Origin: Sphingobacterium sp.
Lineage (GTDB): Bacteria; Bacteroidota; Bacteroidia; Sphingobacteriales; Sphingobacteriaceae
Direction: 5' to 3'
DNA: 55,015 bases
Assembly: GCA_022712315.1 (NCBI GenBank)
Contig: JALAGS010000034.1
Location: forward strand, 1 to 55,015
The position numbers and the translations under genes were made by a program. Every line of letters begins with the position of its first letter. The first letter of the stretch is position 1. Positions 18,919 through 26,719 of this stretch are shown here, one piece after another. Below the pieces are notes generated by a model. It was not told the DNA's origin. It was given only the letters and a program-made list of their open reading frames with translations, and ran no database searches.

Positions 18919-20337
18919 TTAAATATCCATGCGCCTTTCGTAACGCTGTCCTTTCAATTCAAAAATATAGCGGACATAGGGTCGATAGACTTTCCTGACC
19001 TGTCCACGATGCCTTTGCTGTATACTGGTTGCTATTATTCGAGACAGATAATCGCCGGTTATCAGTTCTCCGGTATAGGAAAGTACTTCCCAGGAGACTA
19101 AACGAACGGATTCACGCGACCCATTTTCAAATAGAGTATTAAAATCTGCAGTTACATAACCGTTGTCCGATACTCGTCCTGCACTAGTAATTTGCGTATA
19201 TACCTGATCTTCATCATTTAGCACACTCAGGTTACAGCTCGCATAGACCTGTGGATTGGCGACTGACACGGCATTAATAATCGCGGTCCCCCTTCCTCTT
19301 CCAATCACCAATCCTTGCGCGCTAACTGTTGCGACGTTGTTATTTGATGAGGTCCACTGTATATTTTTGTTGCTGGTAGCGTCAGGGAAAACGGTAGCTT
19401 CAAGCTGATGGTTCCCTCCCGTTAGGAGTACCAAACTCTTTAATGATAGCTCTATACGCTGTTCTTGAACAGGTTTTACGATAACGGTACAAACTGAACT
19501 CTTCTCGTTATTCGGTGCAGTCACTTTAATGAATGCCTGTCCAGGTTTCAGTCCTTTAACTTTTCCATGAGTAACAGTGGCGACAGCCTCATCACTGGAC
19601 GACCAAAGCAGATTCTGGTGGTCTGCATTGACAGGTAACACTCTTGCAGTTAGCAACAGTTCCGTGCCAGCTTGCATCTCGGCCTTAGTCTTATTCAACT
19701 CAATAGATGCAACCGGGACTGGCAGTATTTGTATAGTGATTTCTCCTTTTATTGCCGTCCCGCGAATCACTGCGCTCACCTGGGCTGTGCCAGATCCGAC
19801 CGCCTTCACTTTCCCATTGTCTACGGTAAGGATACCTATATCGGAACTATTCCATTCTATAACTGGATTCGTATCAGAGACATCTTCAGGCGCTATTGTA
19901 TGGTTGATCTGGACTTCCTCCCCGACGAGCAATGTTGTCTTGTCGGCACTTAACTTCAGTGTAGCCGGCAATATGGGTAGTACGCGTACCAGTGTGCTCG
20001 CTTTTAAAGTCTGTCCCTTTACTGACACCGTTACCTTGGTCTCGCCGGCCTGATGACCATAGACGATACCATCTGCTACAGTCGCTATCTGGGGATCCGA
20101 TGTTGACCAGATGTAATCCAAATCTTTAATTTCCACAGGTGTATACTTCACGGATAACTTTATCGATTTTCCCACCCCAAGAGAGACCAGTTCCTGTTCG
20201 AGTTTTATACTGCTTAGCCTGGCCGGGGAAATATCGTCTCGGCCACAGGCTGCGGCAAGTATTAAAATATGTAATACAAATAGGTGCAGGCTCAAACTGT
20301 GCCAATTACTTTTTGTTTTTAGCGATATGATATTCAT
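18919..20337 (-). CDS. Surface lipoprotein with Big_2 (Ig-like) domains
   Basis: A 472-residue lipoprotein (lipobox ILAAAC, Cys near residue 32) with four tandem Big_2 domains of about 80-85 residues between residues 42 and 375. Each has the family motif of a Trp-Ser-Ser/Thr turn followed by ATV and a glycine-rich strand, for example WSTSDPQIATVADGIVYG, WSSSDEAVATVTHGKVKG and WTSSNNNVATVSAQGLVIG. The last 95 residues are different, with a basic patch (QRHRGQVRKVYRPYVRY). Such proteins are usually exported to the outer membrane surface and bind other surface components. It follows the ZU5-like lipoprotein by 17 bp. Confidence 0.85.
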   Translation of the reverse strand: MNIISLKTKSNWHSLSLHLFVLHILILAAACGRDDISPARLSSIKLEQELVSLGVGKSIKLSVKYTPVEIKDLDYIWSTSDPQIATVADGIVYGHQAGETKVTVSVKGQTLKASTLVRVLPILPATLKLSADKTTLLVGEEVQINHTIAPEDVSDTNPVIEWNSSDIGILTVDNGKVKAVGSGTAQVSAVIRGTAIKGEITIQILPVPVASIELNKTKAEMQAGTELLLTARVLPVNADHQNLLWSSSDEAVATVTHGKVKGLKPGQAFIKVTAPNNEKSSVCTVIVKPVQEQRIELSLKSLVLLTGGNHQLEATVFPDATSNKNIQWTSSNNNVATVSAQGLVIGRGRGTAIINAVSVANPQVYASCNLSVLNDEDQVYTQITSAGRVSDNGYVTADFNTLFENGSRESVRLVSWEVLSYTGELITGDYLSRIIATSIQQRHRGQVRKVYRPYVRYIFELKGQRYERRMDI

Positions 20338-20354
20338 AAGTTATGAGAATGCGT

Positions 20355-21641
20355 TTAGTTTTCAAAGATTTTGGCTCGAAACCGTCCATTTGCGGTAGTA
20401 AGACTCAACAAGAACGGTCCATAACCTGCATTTGTGACATGAAAAGATCCTTCAACCCAACCCTTATCTATTTTTGTAATACTGATCTGACCACCGCTGG
20501 GAACAATATTCTTAATGATCTTATCCAGATACCGGCTCATATAAGTCGTTTCTGCTGTCTGAAAATGGAAATGATTACCTCCATTTGCGATGTCATAAGT
20601 GTATTCACCCACCCCACCGTTCCAACTCAAAAGAAAATATCCTCCGCCCTCATTTTCAGGATTCGACAGCAGATACTTATTGCCCGACTTTGCAGCTGAA
20701 GAGGCTGGAAACCGCACAGCAGAACTGCCAGCGATACTTAGTTCGATCCAGCCATTCCCCGAAATATGAAGATTGGAAAGCAACAGGTAGGTCCCTGCTC
20801 GAGGTGCCTTTAACTTGAGCTTTACCGTAGCGGTAGCACTGCCATTAACACTGGCCGGTGCCTGGTAGGTCACTGTACTTATATCCGCTTTGACAATTTT
20901 ACCTGGGCCTATCAGCTCCCATGAATCGATAAATTTGCTGGGTAACGATGCTGGCATCCCCACAGGATACCCCGGTTCGGATCCCTGCGCCCGACCTGTC
21001 AGGGGTGTCAAGAGATCATCCCAGGTCGTCTGTGTAAAAATAAGCGCGCGTACGGACTGGCTATTTCCTGGTTCGACAGTCGCTTCGTAAGGCTCTAGTG
21101 ACAATCGATTCATCAACGACCAATCGCTGAAATGTGCCGTTTCATAACTTACTATCTTTTGAGTCATATCCATTGTACTGGCCCCGACGTATTTCCAGAC
21201 ACCGTCTTCCTGTTGATAAGCAAATCCAAGGGTCTGCGGTAGACCTATTTCGGTGGCGATCTTACTCCAGTCAAAAGTAAGCGTTACAGCCTTTTTGAAA
21301 ATCACATTATGGGGCATCAGTCGATAAGACAGGCCAATTCCCGCAATGTTGGTCTGCACAATTGGCTGGATTGAAATTTCCCTATCTTCGGTCAAAGCGC
21401 CTGCTGGAACATCAATTTTCAATTGCCCATCAGCAGATGTCAATACGCCTCCAGCGGCACCGATAACTTTACTTGAAATCTCGCCTTTGGCAGCTCCAAC
21501 GGGCCTAACTAAGGGAGTAATTTTGATTTCAGTATGGTTTTCTGGCTCAACCGGATCCCTTTTGCAGGAAGAAATCAACCCTATACCAAAGAGGTGGAGA
21601 CAGATAATAATATAAAAACAGAAATTGTATTTTCTTTTCAT
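20355..21641 (-). CDS. Lipoprotein with ZU5-like N-terminal domain
   Basis: A 428-residue lipoprotein (lipobox GLISSC, Cys near residue 26). Residues about 55-170 contain the ZU5-like pattern IGAAGGVLTSADGQLKIDVP followed by AGALTEDREISI and later FDWSKIATEIGLP; the segment WKYVGASTMDMTQKIVSYET precedes the conserved AHFSDWSLM. The C-terminal part (about 250-425) is beta-rich and unassigned. It shares an operon with the Big_2 lipoprotein, and a motif shared with the kinase promoter lies about 80 bp before its start. Confidence 0.78.
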   Translation of the reverse strand: MKRKYNFCFYIIICLHLFGIGLISSCKRDPVEPENHTEIKITPLVRPVGAAKGEISSKVIGAAGGVLTSADGQLKIDVPAGALTEDREISIQPIVQTNIAGIGLSYRLMPHNVIFKKAVTLTFDWSKIATEIGLPQTLGFAYQQEDGVWKYVGASTMDMTQKIVSYETAHFSDWSLMNRLSLEPYEATVEPGNSQSVRALIFTQTTWDDLLTPLTGRAQGSEPGYPVGMPASLPSKFIDSWELIGPGKIVKADISTVTYQAPASVNGSATATVKLKLKAPRAGTYLLLSNLHISGNGWIELSIAGSSAVRFPASSAAKSGNKYLLSNPENEGGGYFLLSWNGGVGEYTYDIANGGNHFHFQTAETTYMSRYLDKIIKNIVPSGGQISITKIDKGWVEGSFHVTNAGYGPFLLSLTTANGRFRAKIFEN

Positions 21642-21721
21642 TTCTTAATAAATTTAATGATCAACAAAAGCAAAAGTACAGCGACCATCGTGCTATTTTT
21701 CTAGAGGCAATTGCTTATATT

Positions 21722-21740
21722 CATGGGTAATACTACCTAG
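21722..21740 (-). promoter_or_regulatory. Motif shared with the DISM kinase promoter
   Basis: On the minus strand this reads CTAGGTAGTATTACCCATG. The plus-strand sequence at 24284-24301, TAGGCAGTACTACCCATG, matches it at 16 of 18 positions. Each faces the next gene in the same orientation (ZU5-like lipoprotein here, kinase there). A response-regulator site is an inference. Confidence 0.4.
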
Positions 21741-21749
21741 ACCAGTGGG

Positions 21750-23009
21750 CTATATTTTCACAAATTCGACTCTTCTATTTTTTGCTTTATTCTGTTCACT
21801 GGATTCATCAGCTACCGGCACCGTGTCCCCTTTACCATCTGTTTCTATCTGAGCCATGTTTATCTGATAATCATTTATTAACATATCACGGACCGCATCA
21901 GCGCGCTTTTTGGATAACAACAAATTAGTATTTGTATTTCCAACAGCATCAGTATGACCTATAATGCGGATCTTCATCGTCGGATCCCCACGAAGTACGT
22001 TGGCGACTTCTTTGATGATTTCCTCTCTATCTGACTTTATTTCGGCCGAGTTTGTCGCAAAAAGTATACTGCTTGTTTCAAGCTTTCCACCGCTCAGCAG
22101 CTTGGACCGACTATCCTCGCTTCCCGCTGCAAACCTGAAGTTTGACACATAAAATCCCAACTGATCGTTGGTGTAATTCGAACTCCCCATATCGAGCTTG
22201 AGCTGATTAAAATTGCTATTAACCGGGACCGCATTGGGTAGATCAAATACTTTTTCCTTGTCGAGCCAGATACGGACGCGTTCTTTTTGGATACTGATTG
22301 CCACATGCACAACATCACCAACTTTTTTATCAAAATTAGCCACGCGATACTTATCTGTTTCTAGTTTTTTGGCCACATTTTCATAGGATGTCAATTGGAC
22401 TGCAGCCTCTGAACGGTAAGGTGCAATACTTACTTTGAGACAATTTTTTAATCGGTAATCGTAGGACATAATATCCCCTTTGTTTCCCCGATCATAAAAA
22501 GCAAAATTGAAAGCGGGTACCATATAGCCCCCAGCAAGCGGCCAATCCATAATCAGGTCAAATTCAATTGTGGCATGCTCGCCGATATTGACAACTGGGC
22601 TGACGAAACTTCCGGGATAAAGTCTAAGCCACCTGCCCTTGGCATTATTTAAAGTTACCACTTCACCCTTGCTCCGTGTATACCATTTTAGCGGGAACTG
22701 TCCTATAGCATCTTGCGAAAAATCATCTGCCAGCAAAACTTTGCTTCCAGATACAAAATCGTATACCATTGTACTGTTCAATCCAGTTTTTTGAACAGTT
22801 GAACTTGCATCTTGGTCTGAAATACCAGGATCTTTAGTTGCGCCCTTTGAAGACTGCGACTGTTCTTCTTTCTTAACTTTGCCATCAATTACATTTTCGA
22901 TGGCAGAACCAGCTATTTTCTCAGCTTTCTGTTTGAGCTTATTAAAAAGCCCTTGGGCCATCACATTGCTTCCTGTCAATATGATAGCTAGCATTAATAC
23001 ACTTTTCAT
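21750..23009 (-). CDS. OmpA-domain outer-membrane protein
   Basis: A 419-residue exported protein with a signal peptide (about 18 residues). Residues about 20-70 are a charged helical stretch (LFNKLKQKAEKIAGSAIENV), residues about 85-290 look like a laminin-G/concanavalin-type beta sandwich (GQFPLKWYTRSKGEVV, HATIEFDLIMDWP, VRIWLDKEKVFDLP), and residues about 305-419 are a complete OmpA peptidoglycan-binding domain (ILFATNSAEIKSDR, RIIGHTDAVGNTNTN, LSKKRADAVRDML, NRRVEFVKI). It probably ties a surface-exposed or periplasmic beta domain to the cell wall. It ends the run that includes the NTF2-like and small lipoprotein genes. Confidence 0.86.
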   Translation of the reverse strand: MKSVLMLAIILTGSNVMAQGLFNKLKQKAEKIAGSAIENVIDGKVKKEEQSQSSKGATKDPGISDQDASSTVQKTGLNSTMVYDFVSGSKVLLADDFSQDAIGQFPLKWYTRSKGEVVTLNNAKGRWLRLYPGSFVSPVVNIGEHATIEFDLIMDWPLAGGYMVPAFNFAFYDRGNKGDIMSYDYRLKNCLKVSIAPYRSEAAVQLTSYENVAKKLETDKYRVANFDKKVGDVVHVAISIQKERVRIWLDKEKVFDLPNAVPVNSNFNQLKLDMGSSNYTNDQLGFYVSNFRFAAGSEDSRSKLLSGGKLETSSILFATNSAEIKSDREEIIKEVANVLRGDPTMKIRIIGHTDAVGNTNTNLLLSKKRADAVRDMLINDYQINMAQIETDGKGDTVPVADESSEQNKAKNRRVEFVKI

Positions 23010-23011
23010 TG

Positions 23012-23452
23012 CTATAACAATGGTTGATTTTCACGAATGTGTTCGACCAAAACCTTGCTGACTTGCCATCCTGACTGTGTAGCGCGCAGATAAATATAAT
23101 CCGTACGTGTAAAGTTTTCAAACTGCATCGTCATCTTAGCGATGCAAGCGGAAGCATTTTCATCCAGGACAGTATAATCGGTCTTACAATCATACCGATA
23201 ACCTGACATCGATTTTAAAAATTTCACGAAATGTTTTTTGGTATATCTTTCATTCGTAGCGTGGAGGTAATATTCAAAGTCATCCATAAAGAGGTGTTCC
23301 ACCCACTCGGGCTCTCCCTGACTGACCGTTTTTACATAGGCTTCCATAACTTCGCCGGCGTTCCATGACCGCATGGGATTGTGTTTAGACGTTGCATATC
23401 CTGCCTTGCTCAATGTACACACAAGGAGCAACAAAATTGTTATTTTATTCAT
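23012..23452 (-). CDS. Secreted NTF2-like (lumazine-binding-type) protein
   Basis: A 146-residue protein with a signal peptide (about 20 residues, LLLLVCTLSKAGYA) followed by an NTF2-like fold: helix WNAGEVMEAYVKTVSQGEPE, strand DFEYYLHATNERYTKKHF and the strand run CIAKMTMQFENFTRTDYIYL. These folds usually bind a small ligand; none is known here. It starts 25 bp after the small lipoprotein gene and ends 2 bp before the OmpA-domain gene, so it is in the same operon. Confidence 0.72.
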   Translation of the reverse strand: MNKITILLLLVCTLSKAGYATSKHNPMRSWNAGEVMEAYVKTVSQGEPEWVEHLFMDDFEYYLHATNERYTKKHFVKFLKSMSGYRYDCKTDYTVLDENASACIAKMTMQFENFTRTDYIYLRATQSGWQVSKVLVEHIRENQPLL

Positions 23453-23476
23453 GATAATTAGTATGTGTTAAATGAT

Positions 23477-24106
23477 CTATTTTTGTGGTTCGTTAGATTT
23501 CACATAACGTTGTACTTCACCTCGTCCGAGAGGGACTTCGAGTACTTTTTTTCCGTTACTTTCCTTTATTGTCCAATCTTTTAGCTGCATTTTTTTACTT
23601 GGATATAACTCTGCTAGGGTGTATTTTTTGGTTTCTCCAAAACCGGGTGGGTTACTCGATCCGCAAGTGTTAAAGGAGCGGTAGTTTCCGCTTGCATAAA
23701 ACATCTCTAGGCTTTTATTTACCGGATCGATTTTTACCGTTCCCTCTTTATAACCTAATACTTGAGTGCGGCAATAAGTAGATGTACTGGTATAATAAAA
23801 ATATTCCTTTGCCCGGCCATCTTTATAAAACATGTACCCAACCGCAATTTCATTTCCAGGTCCTTTATAGACCCCATCGTATCCCCAAAAATTGCTGATT
23901 GAGCTGACTCCTGCAATCCAGTAACCGACCAGATCGTCAGGCACCGCAGATCTGGGATGATCACCAAACTCGCCTTCGATAAGCTCAGGAGAGGCCTCTG
24001 CCTCTTTGCAACTATACAATGTACAGCATAGTACAACAAGCACTGCTATAAATCCCGTGGAAAATAAGCAGGCTGATCTCGTTGATTTTTTCATTAATGT
24101 TTTCAT
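23477..24106 (-). CDS. Hypothetical lipoprotein
   Basis: A 209-residue lipoprotein (lipobox TLYSC, Cys near residue 33). The mature part is beta-rich and aromatic, with VGYWIAGVSSISNFWGYDG and three Cys residues that could form disulfides. It resembles small lipocalin-like lipoproteins of Bacteroidota, but I cannot assign a family. It is the first gene of an operon with the NTF2-like and OmpA-domain genes and is divergent from the DISM kinase operon. Confidence 0.68.
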   Translation of the reverse strand: MKTLMKKSTRSACLFSTGFIAVLVVLCCTLYSCKEAEASPELIEGEFGDHPRSAVPDDLVGYWIAGVSSISNFWGYDGVYKGPGNEIAVGYMFYKDGRAKEYFYYTSTSTYCRTQVLGYKEGTVKIDPVNKSLEMFYASGNYRSFNTCGSSNPPGFGETKKYTLAELYPSKKMQLKDWTIKESNGKKVLEVPLGRGEVQRYVKSNEPQK

Positions 24107-24283
24107 TTTGATTATCCTATTGATTTAAATTTTGATACCAGCGTTCCATGCCGGCGACTTATCCCTCTAAAAAGCTTACATCAATACAGGTCTTCCAATC
24201 AGTAATGTTCCCTTTTCAGATAAGATGATTCAAAGTTAGTTCCCCCAGGAACTCAGATAAATAAGGAAAAAGCACTATATTTA

Positions 24284-24301
24284 TAGGCAGTACTACCCAT
24301 G
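24284..24301 (+). promoter_or_regulatory. Motif upstream of the DISM kinase operon
   Basis: TAGGCAGTACTACCCATG, about 32 bp before the ATG at 24333 and followed by a TATATTTG promoter-like box. It is the partner of the site at 21722-21740. Confidence 0.4.
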
Positions 24302-24332
24302 TTATACCGTAATACCTTATCTATATTTGAAT

Positions 24333-26045
24333 ATGTTTTTAAGATTTCTTTTTTACATATTACTGGGGTTAAATATGATCAATGGCCTTAATGCTAAAGA
24401 GCTCGTTGTGACCAATACGGAAGCGCTGTATAAAACGAGCCTGACAAAGAAAAGCGCGTCGTTTTTCAACTTAGATATTGATATAAAAAATCAGTCAGAT
24501 GCTGATGATTGGTATATTCATATTCCCCCGCCCATTGAAGATGTCAGACTCTATATAAAGGATCAAGAGGGCCGACTAGCTGAAGTATCGATGAATGAAA
24601 GTACTTTACATGCCGAAAAAAAGGTCCGTATAAATGGCTTTATGTACCCGATGGACCTTCGGAATGGTGAAAAGAAGAACTACCTCCTCCTAATAAAAAG
24701 CAGCTACCAATTTGCGATACCGATTTACATTGGTACAATGGAAGCTATTTATGAAGAAGACCATTTCAGAAATATTGTTAACGGATTTATGTTTGGCATA
24801 TTGGTAGCCCTGGTGATATATAATTTTTACCTCTTTATTGCGATCAATGACAAAAGTCATTTATACTATTTAGGCTATATTGTTTGCTGTATTATTTTCT
24901 TGATGACCTGGAATGAATACTTTACAGACTGGATACCGCCCTGGAGACTCCGTTTGCTTAGCTGCTCTGCCATTTTTATCTTAGGGTTCGGTACGTTGTT
25001 TGCCAATCAATACCTGCAGCTAGCTCATACAGCACCTGGATTATACAATATGCGAAAATGGATTTATCCACTTCTCGTGGTTCCGTTTGTTGTCGATCTC
25101 ACTGGGTTGTATGCGATCGCATTTTATTTACTTTGTTGTGTTCTGGCCATTGCTGCTGCTTACTGGCTTATTGCAGGGATCTATGGTATTCGGCAAAAAG
25201 CAAAATCAGCAGCGTATTATCTTGCTGGATTGGTTCTATTGCTCTGGAGTTACACTTTTTACGAAGGCTTTCATACATCTATGAATATACAGCTGGGAAT
25301 TTGCTTACAAGCCTTAATCCTTACTTTTTATCAGGCAACTCGTTTTAATTCCCTAAAAAAAGAATCGATACAATTGAAAAAAGTCCTGATGGATCAATCG
25401 GCAGTTTTTTCAAAACGCATTATCAGTGCACAGGAAAGCGAAAAAAGAGCAATAGCAAAGGAACTTAACACAGCTATTGGCCAACAGCTGGTCCTGCTCA
25501 AAAATGAAATTTTTGTATTAAAGAAGCGAAGTACAGATAAGGATATTGTGGTATTTGATGCAATAACTCAAGACATAGGAAAAACGATCGAAGAGGTGGG
25601 GCTCATGTCATCTTCACTCCATCCGTACCAATTGGAAACTCTTGGTTTCAAAAGGTCTGTCCTGTCTATTGTAGAAGAAGTAAATGCTAGTTCAGATGTC
25701 AATATTAGACTTATTATAGAGGATCTGGATCAGCAATTGAATCGTGAAACGAAGATCAACCTTTACAGGATATCGCAAGAATTATTAAACAACCTCATCA
25801 AACATGCACATGCTAATCGGTGTACCATCTGTATAAAACAAGTTAAAGGAAATCTCCTGTTCTATTATCATGACAATGGTAAAGGATTTGATGAAAAGGC
25901 TGTCGCTATGGGATTAGGTCTAGTGAGCATTCACGAAAGGTGCATGCTGTTACTGGGGAAAATCAATCTGAGGACACGTCCGGCTCATGGGACAAAACTA
26001 CTAATCAAGATTCCATTGGATCCAATGGGTAAACAGTCGATCTAA
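24333..26045 (+). CDS. 7TMR-DISM sensor kinase lacking the phospho-acceptor His
   Basis: A 570-residue membrane sensor from the ATG at 24333 (a TTG two codons earlier is also open). After a signal segment come an extracytoplasmic DISMED2-like sandwich (about 25-145), seven membrane segments (about 148-340), a coiled stretch and a HisKA_3/HATPase unit. The H-box reads EKRAIAKELNTAIGQQL: the usual ELHD is ELNT, so the acceptor His is Asn (codon AAC at 25467). The ATP-binding part is intact: N-box ELLNNLIKHAHA, G1 DNGKGFD, G2 GLGLVSIHERC. It should bind ATP but cannot phosphorylate itself on the normal residue. It heads an operon with a regulator and a second DISM kinase that has the opposite defect. 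Confidence 0.85.
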   Translation: MFLRFLFYILLGLNMINGLNAKELVVTNTEALYKTSLTKKSASFFNLDIDIKNQSDADDWYIHIPPPIEDVRLYIKDQEGRLAEVSMNESTLHAEKKVRINGFMYPMDLRNGEKKNYLLLIKSSYQFAIPIYIGTMEAIYEEDHFRNIVNGFMFGILVALVIYNFYLFIAINDKSHLYYLGYIVCCIIFLMTWNEYFTDWIPPWRLRLLSCSAIFILGFGTLFANQYLQLAHTAPGLYNMRKWIYPLLVVPFVVDLTGLYAIAFYLLCCVLAIAAAYWLIAGIYGIRQKAKSAAYYLAGLVLLLWSYTFYEGFHTSMNIQLGICLQALILTFYQATRFNSLKKESIQLKKVLMDQSAVFSKRIISAQESEKRAIAKELNTAIGQQLVLLKNEIFVLKKRSTDKDIVVFDAITQDIGKTIEEVGLMSSSLHPYQLETLGFKRSVLSIVEEVNASSDVNIRLIIEDLDQQLNRETKINLYRISQELLNNLIKHAHANRCTICIKQVKGNLLFYYHDNGKGFDEKAVAMGLGLVSIHERCMLLLGKINLRTRPAHGTKLLIKIPLDPMGKQSI

Positions 26046-26083
26046 AAAGAATGAAAAATTATCAATATTAAAAATTAGAAAGT

Positions 26084-26719
26084 ATGAAAACCACGATATT
26101 AATTGCAGACGATCATCCCATCTTCATGAAAGGACTACAGGAAGTAATTGAAAGCGAACCAGCATATGAAGTTATCTATGCTGCGAAAAATGGTATGGAA
26201 GCATTAGCGATAGCACGCACACAACTTCCTATGGTGACCATACTGGATATTGATATGCCAGAAATGAATGGTTTGGCTGCGAGCGAAGAACTTATTAAAT
26301 TGATACCTGACGCTAATATTATTCTCTTGACCATGCATAAGGCTAAAGATACCTTTCTTAGGGCGCTTGAAATCGGGGTGGCAGGCTATGTCCTGAAGGA
26401 AAATGCTGTAGTGGATATTATCCAGGCTATTGAGGCCGTAACAAATGGCAACTCTTATATTAGCCCAGAGATGAGTTCATTTCTGCTCAGCCAACGTCGA
26501 ACTAACCGAAATCCAACGACTGAGGATCTGCTAAGCACGTTGACAGCATCGGAACTTAAAATACTCAAATTAGTAGGAAGTTATAAAAGTACGAAAGCCA
26601 TAGCCGACGAACTTTTTATAAGTGAAAAAACTGTATCCAATCATCGTATGAATATTTTAAGAAAACTCAATTTAACCGGTAAGAATAGCTTATTGCGTTT
26701 TGCTATTGAACAACGATAA
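26084..26719 (+). CDS. NarL/FixJ-type response regulator
   Basis: A 211-residue regulator with a CheY-like receiver (residues 1-125; acidic pair ADDHP, phospho-Asp in TILDIDMPEMNG, Thr in ILLTMHKA, Lys in YVLKENA) and a LuxR-type HTH (about 148-210; LTASELKILKLVGSYKSTKA and ELFISEKTVSNHRMNILRKL). All phosphorylation residues are in place. Its stop codon overlaps the next ATG (TAATG), so it is tightly coupled to the second kinase. It is the natural output of the two kinases around it. Confidence 0.9.
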   Translation: MKTTILIADDHPIFMKGLQEVIESEPAYEVIYAAKNGMEALAIARTQLPMVTILDIDMPEMNGLAASEELIKLIPDANIILLTMHKAKDTFLRALEIGVAGYVLKENAVVDIIQAIEAVTNGNSYISPEMSSFLLSQRRTNRNPTTEDLLSTLTASELKILKLVGSYKSTKAIADELFISEKTVSNHRMNILRKLNLTGKNSLLRFAIEQR

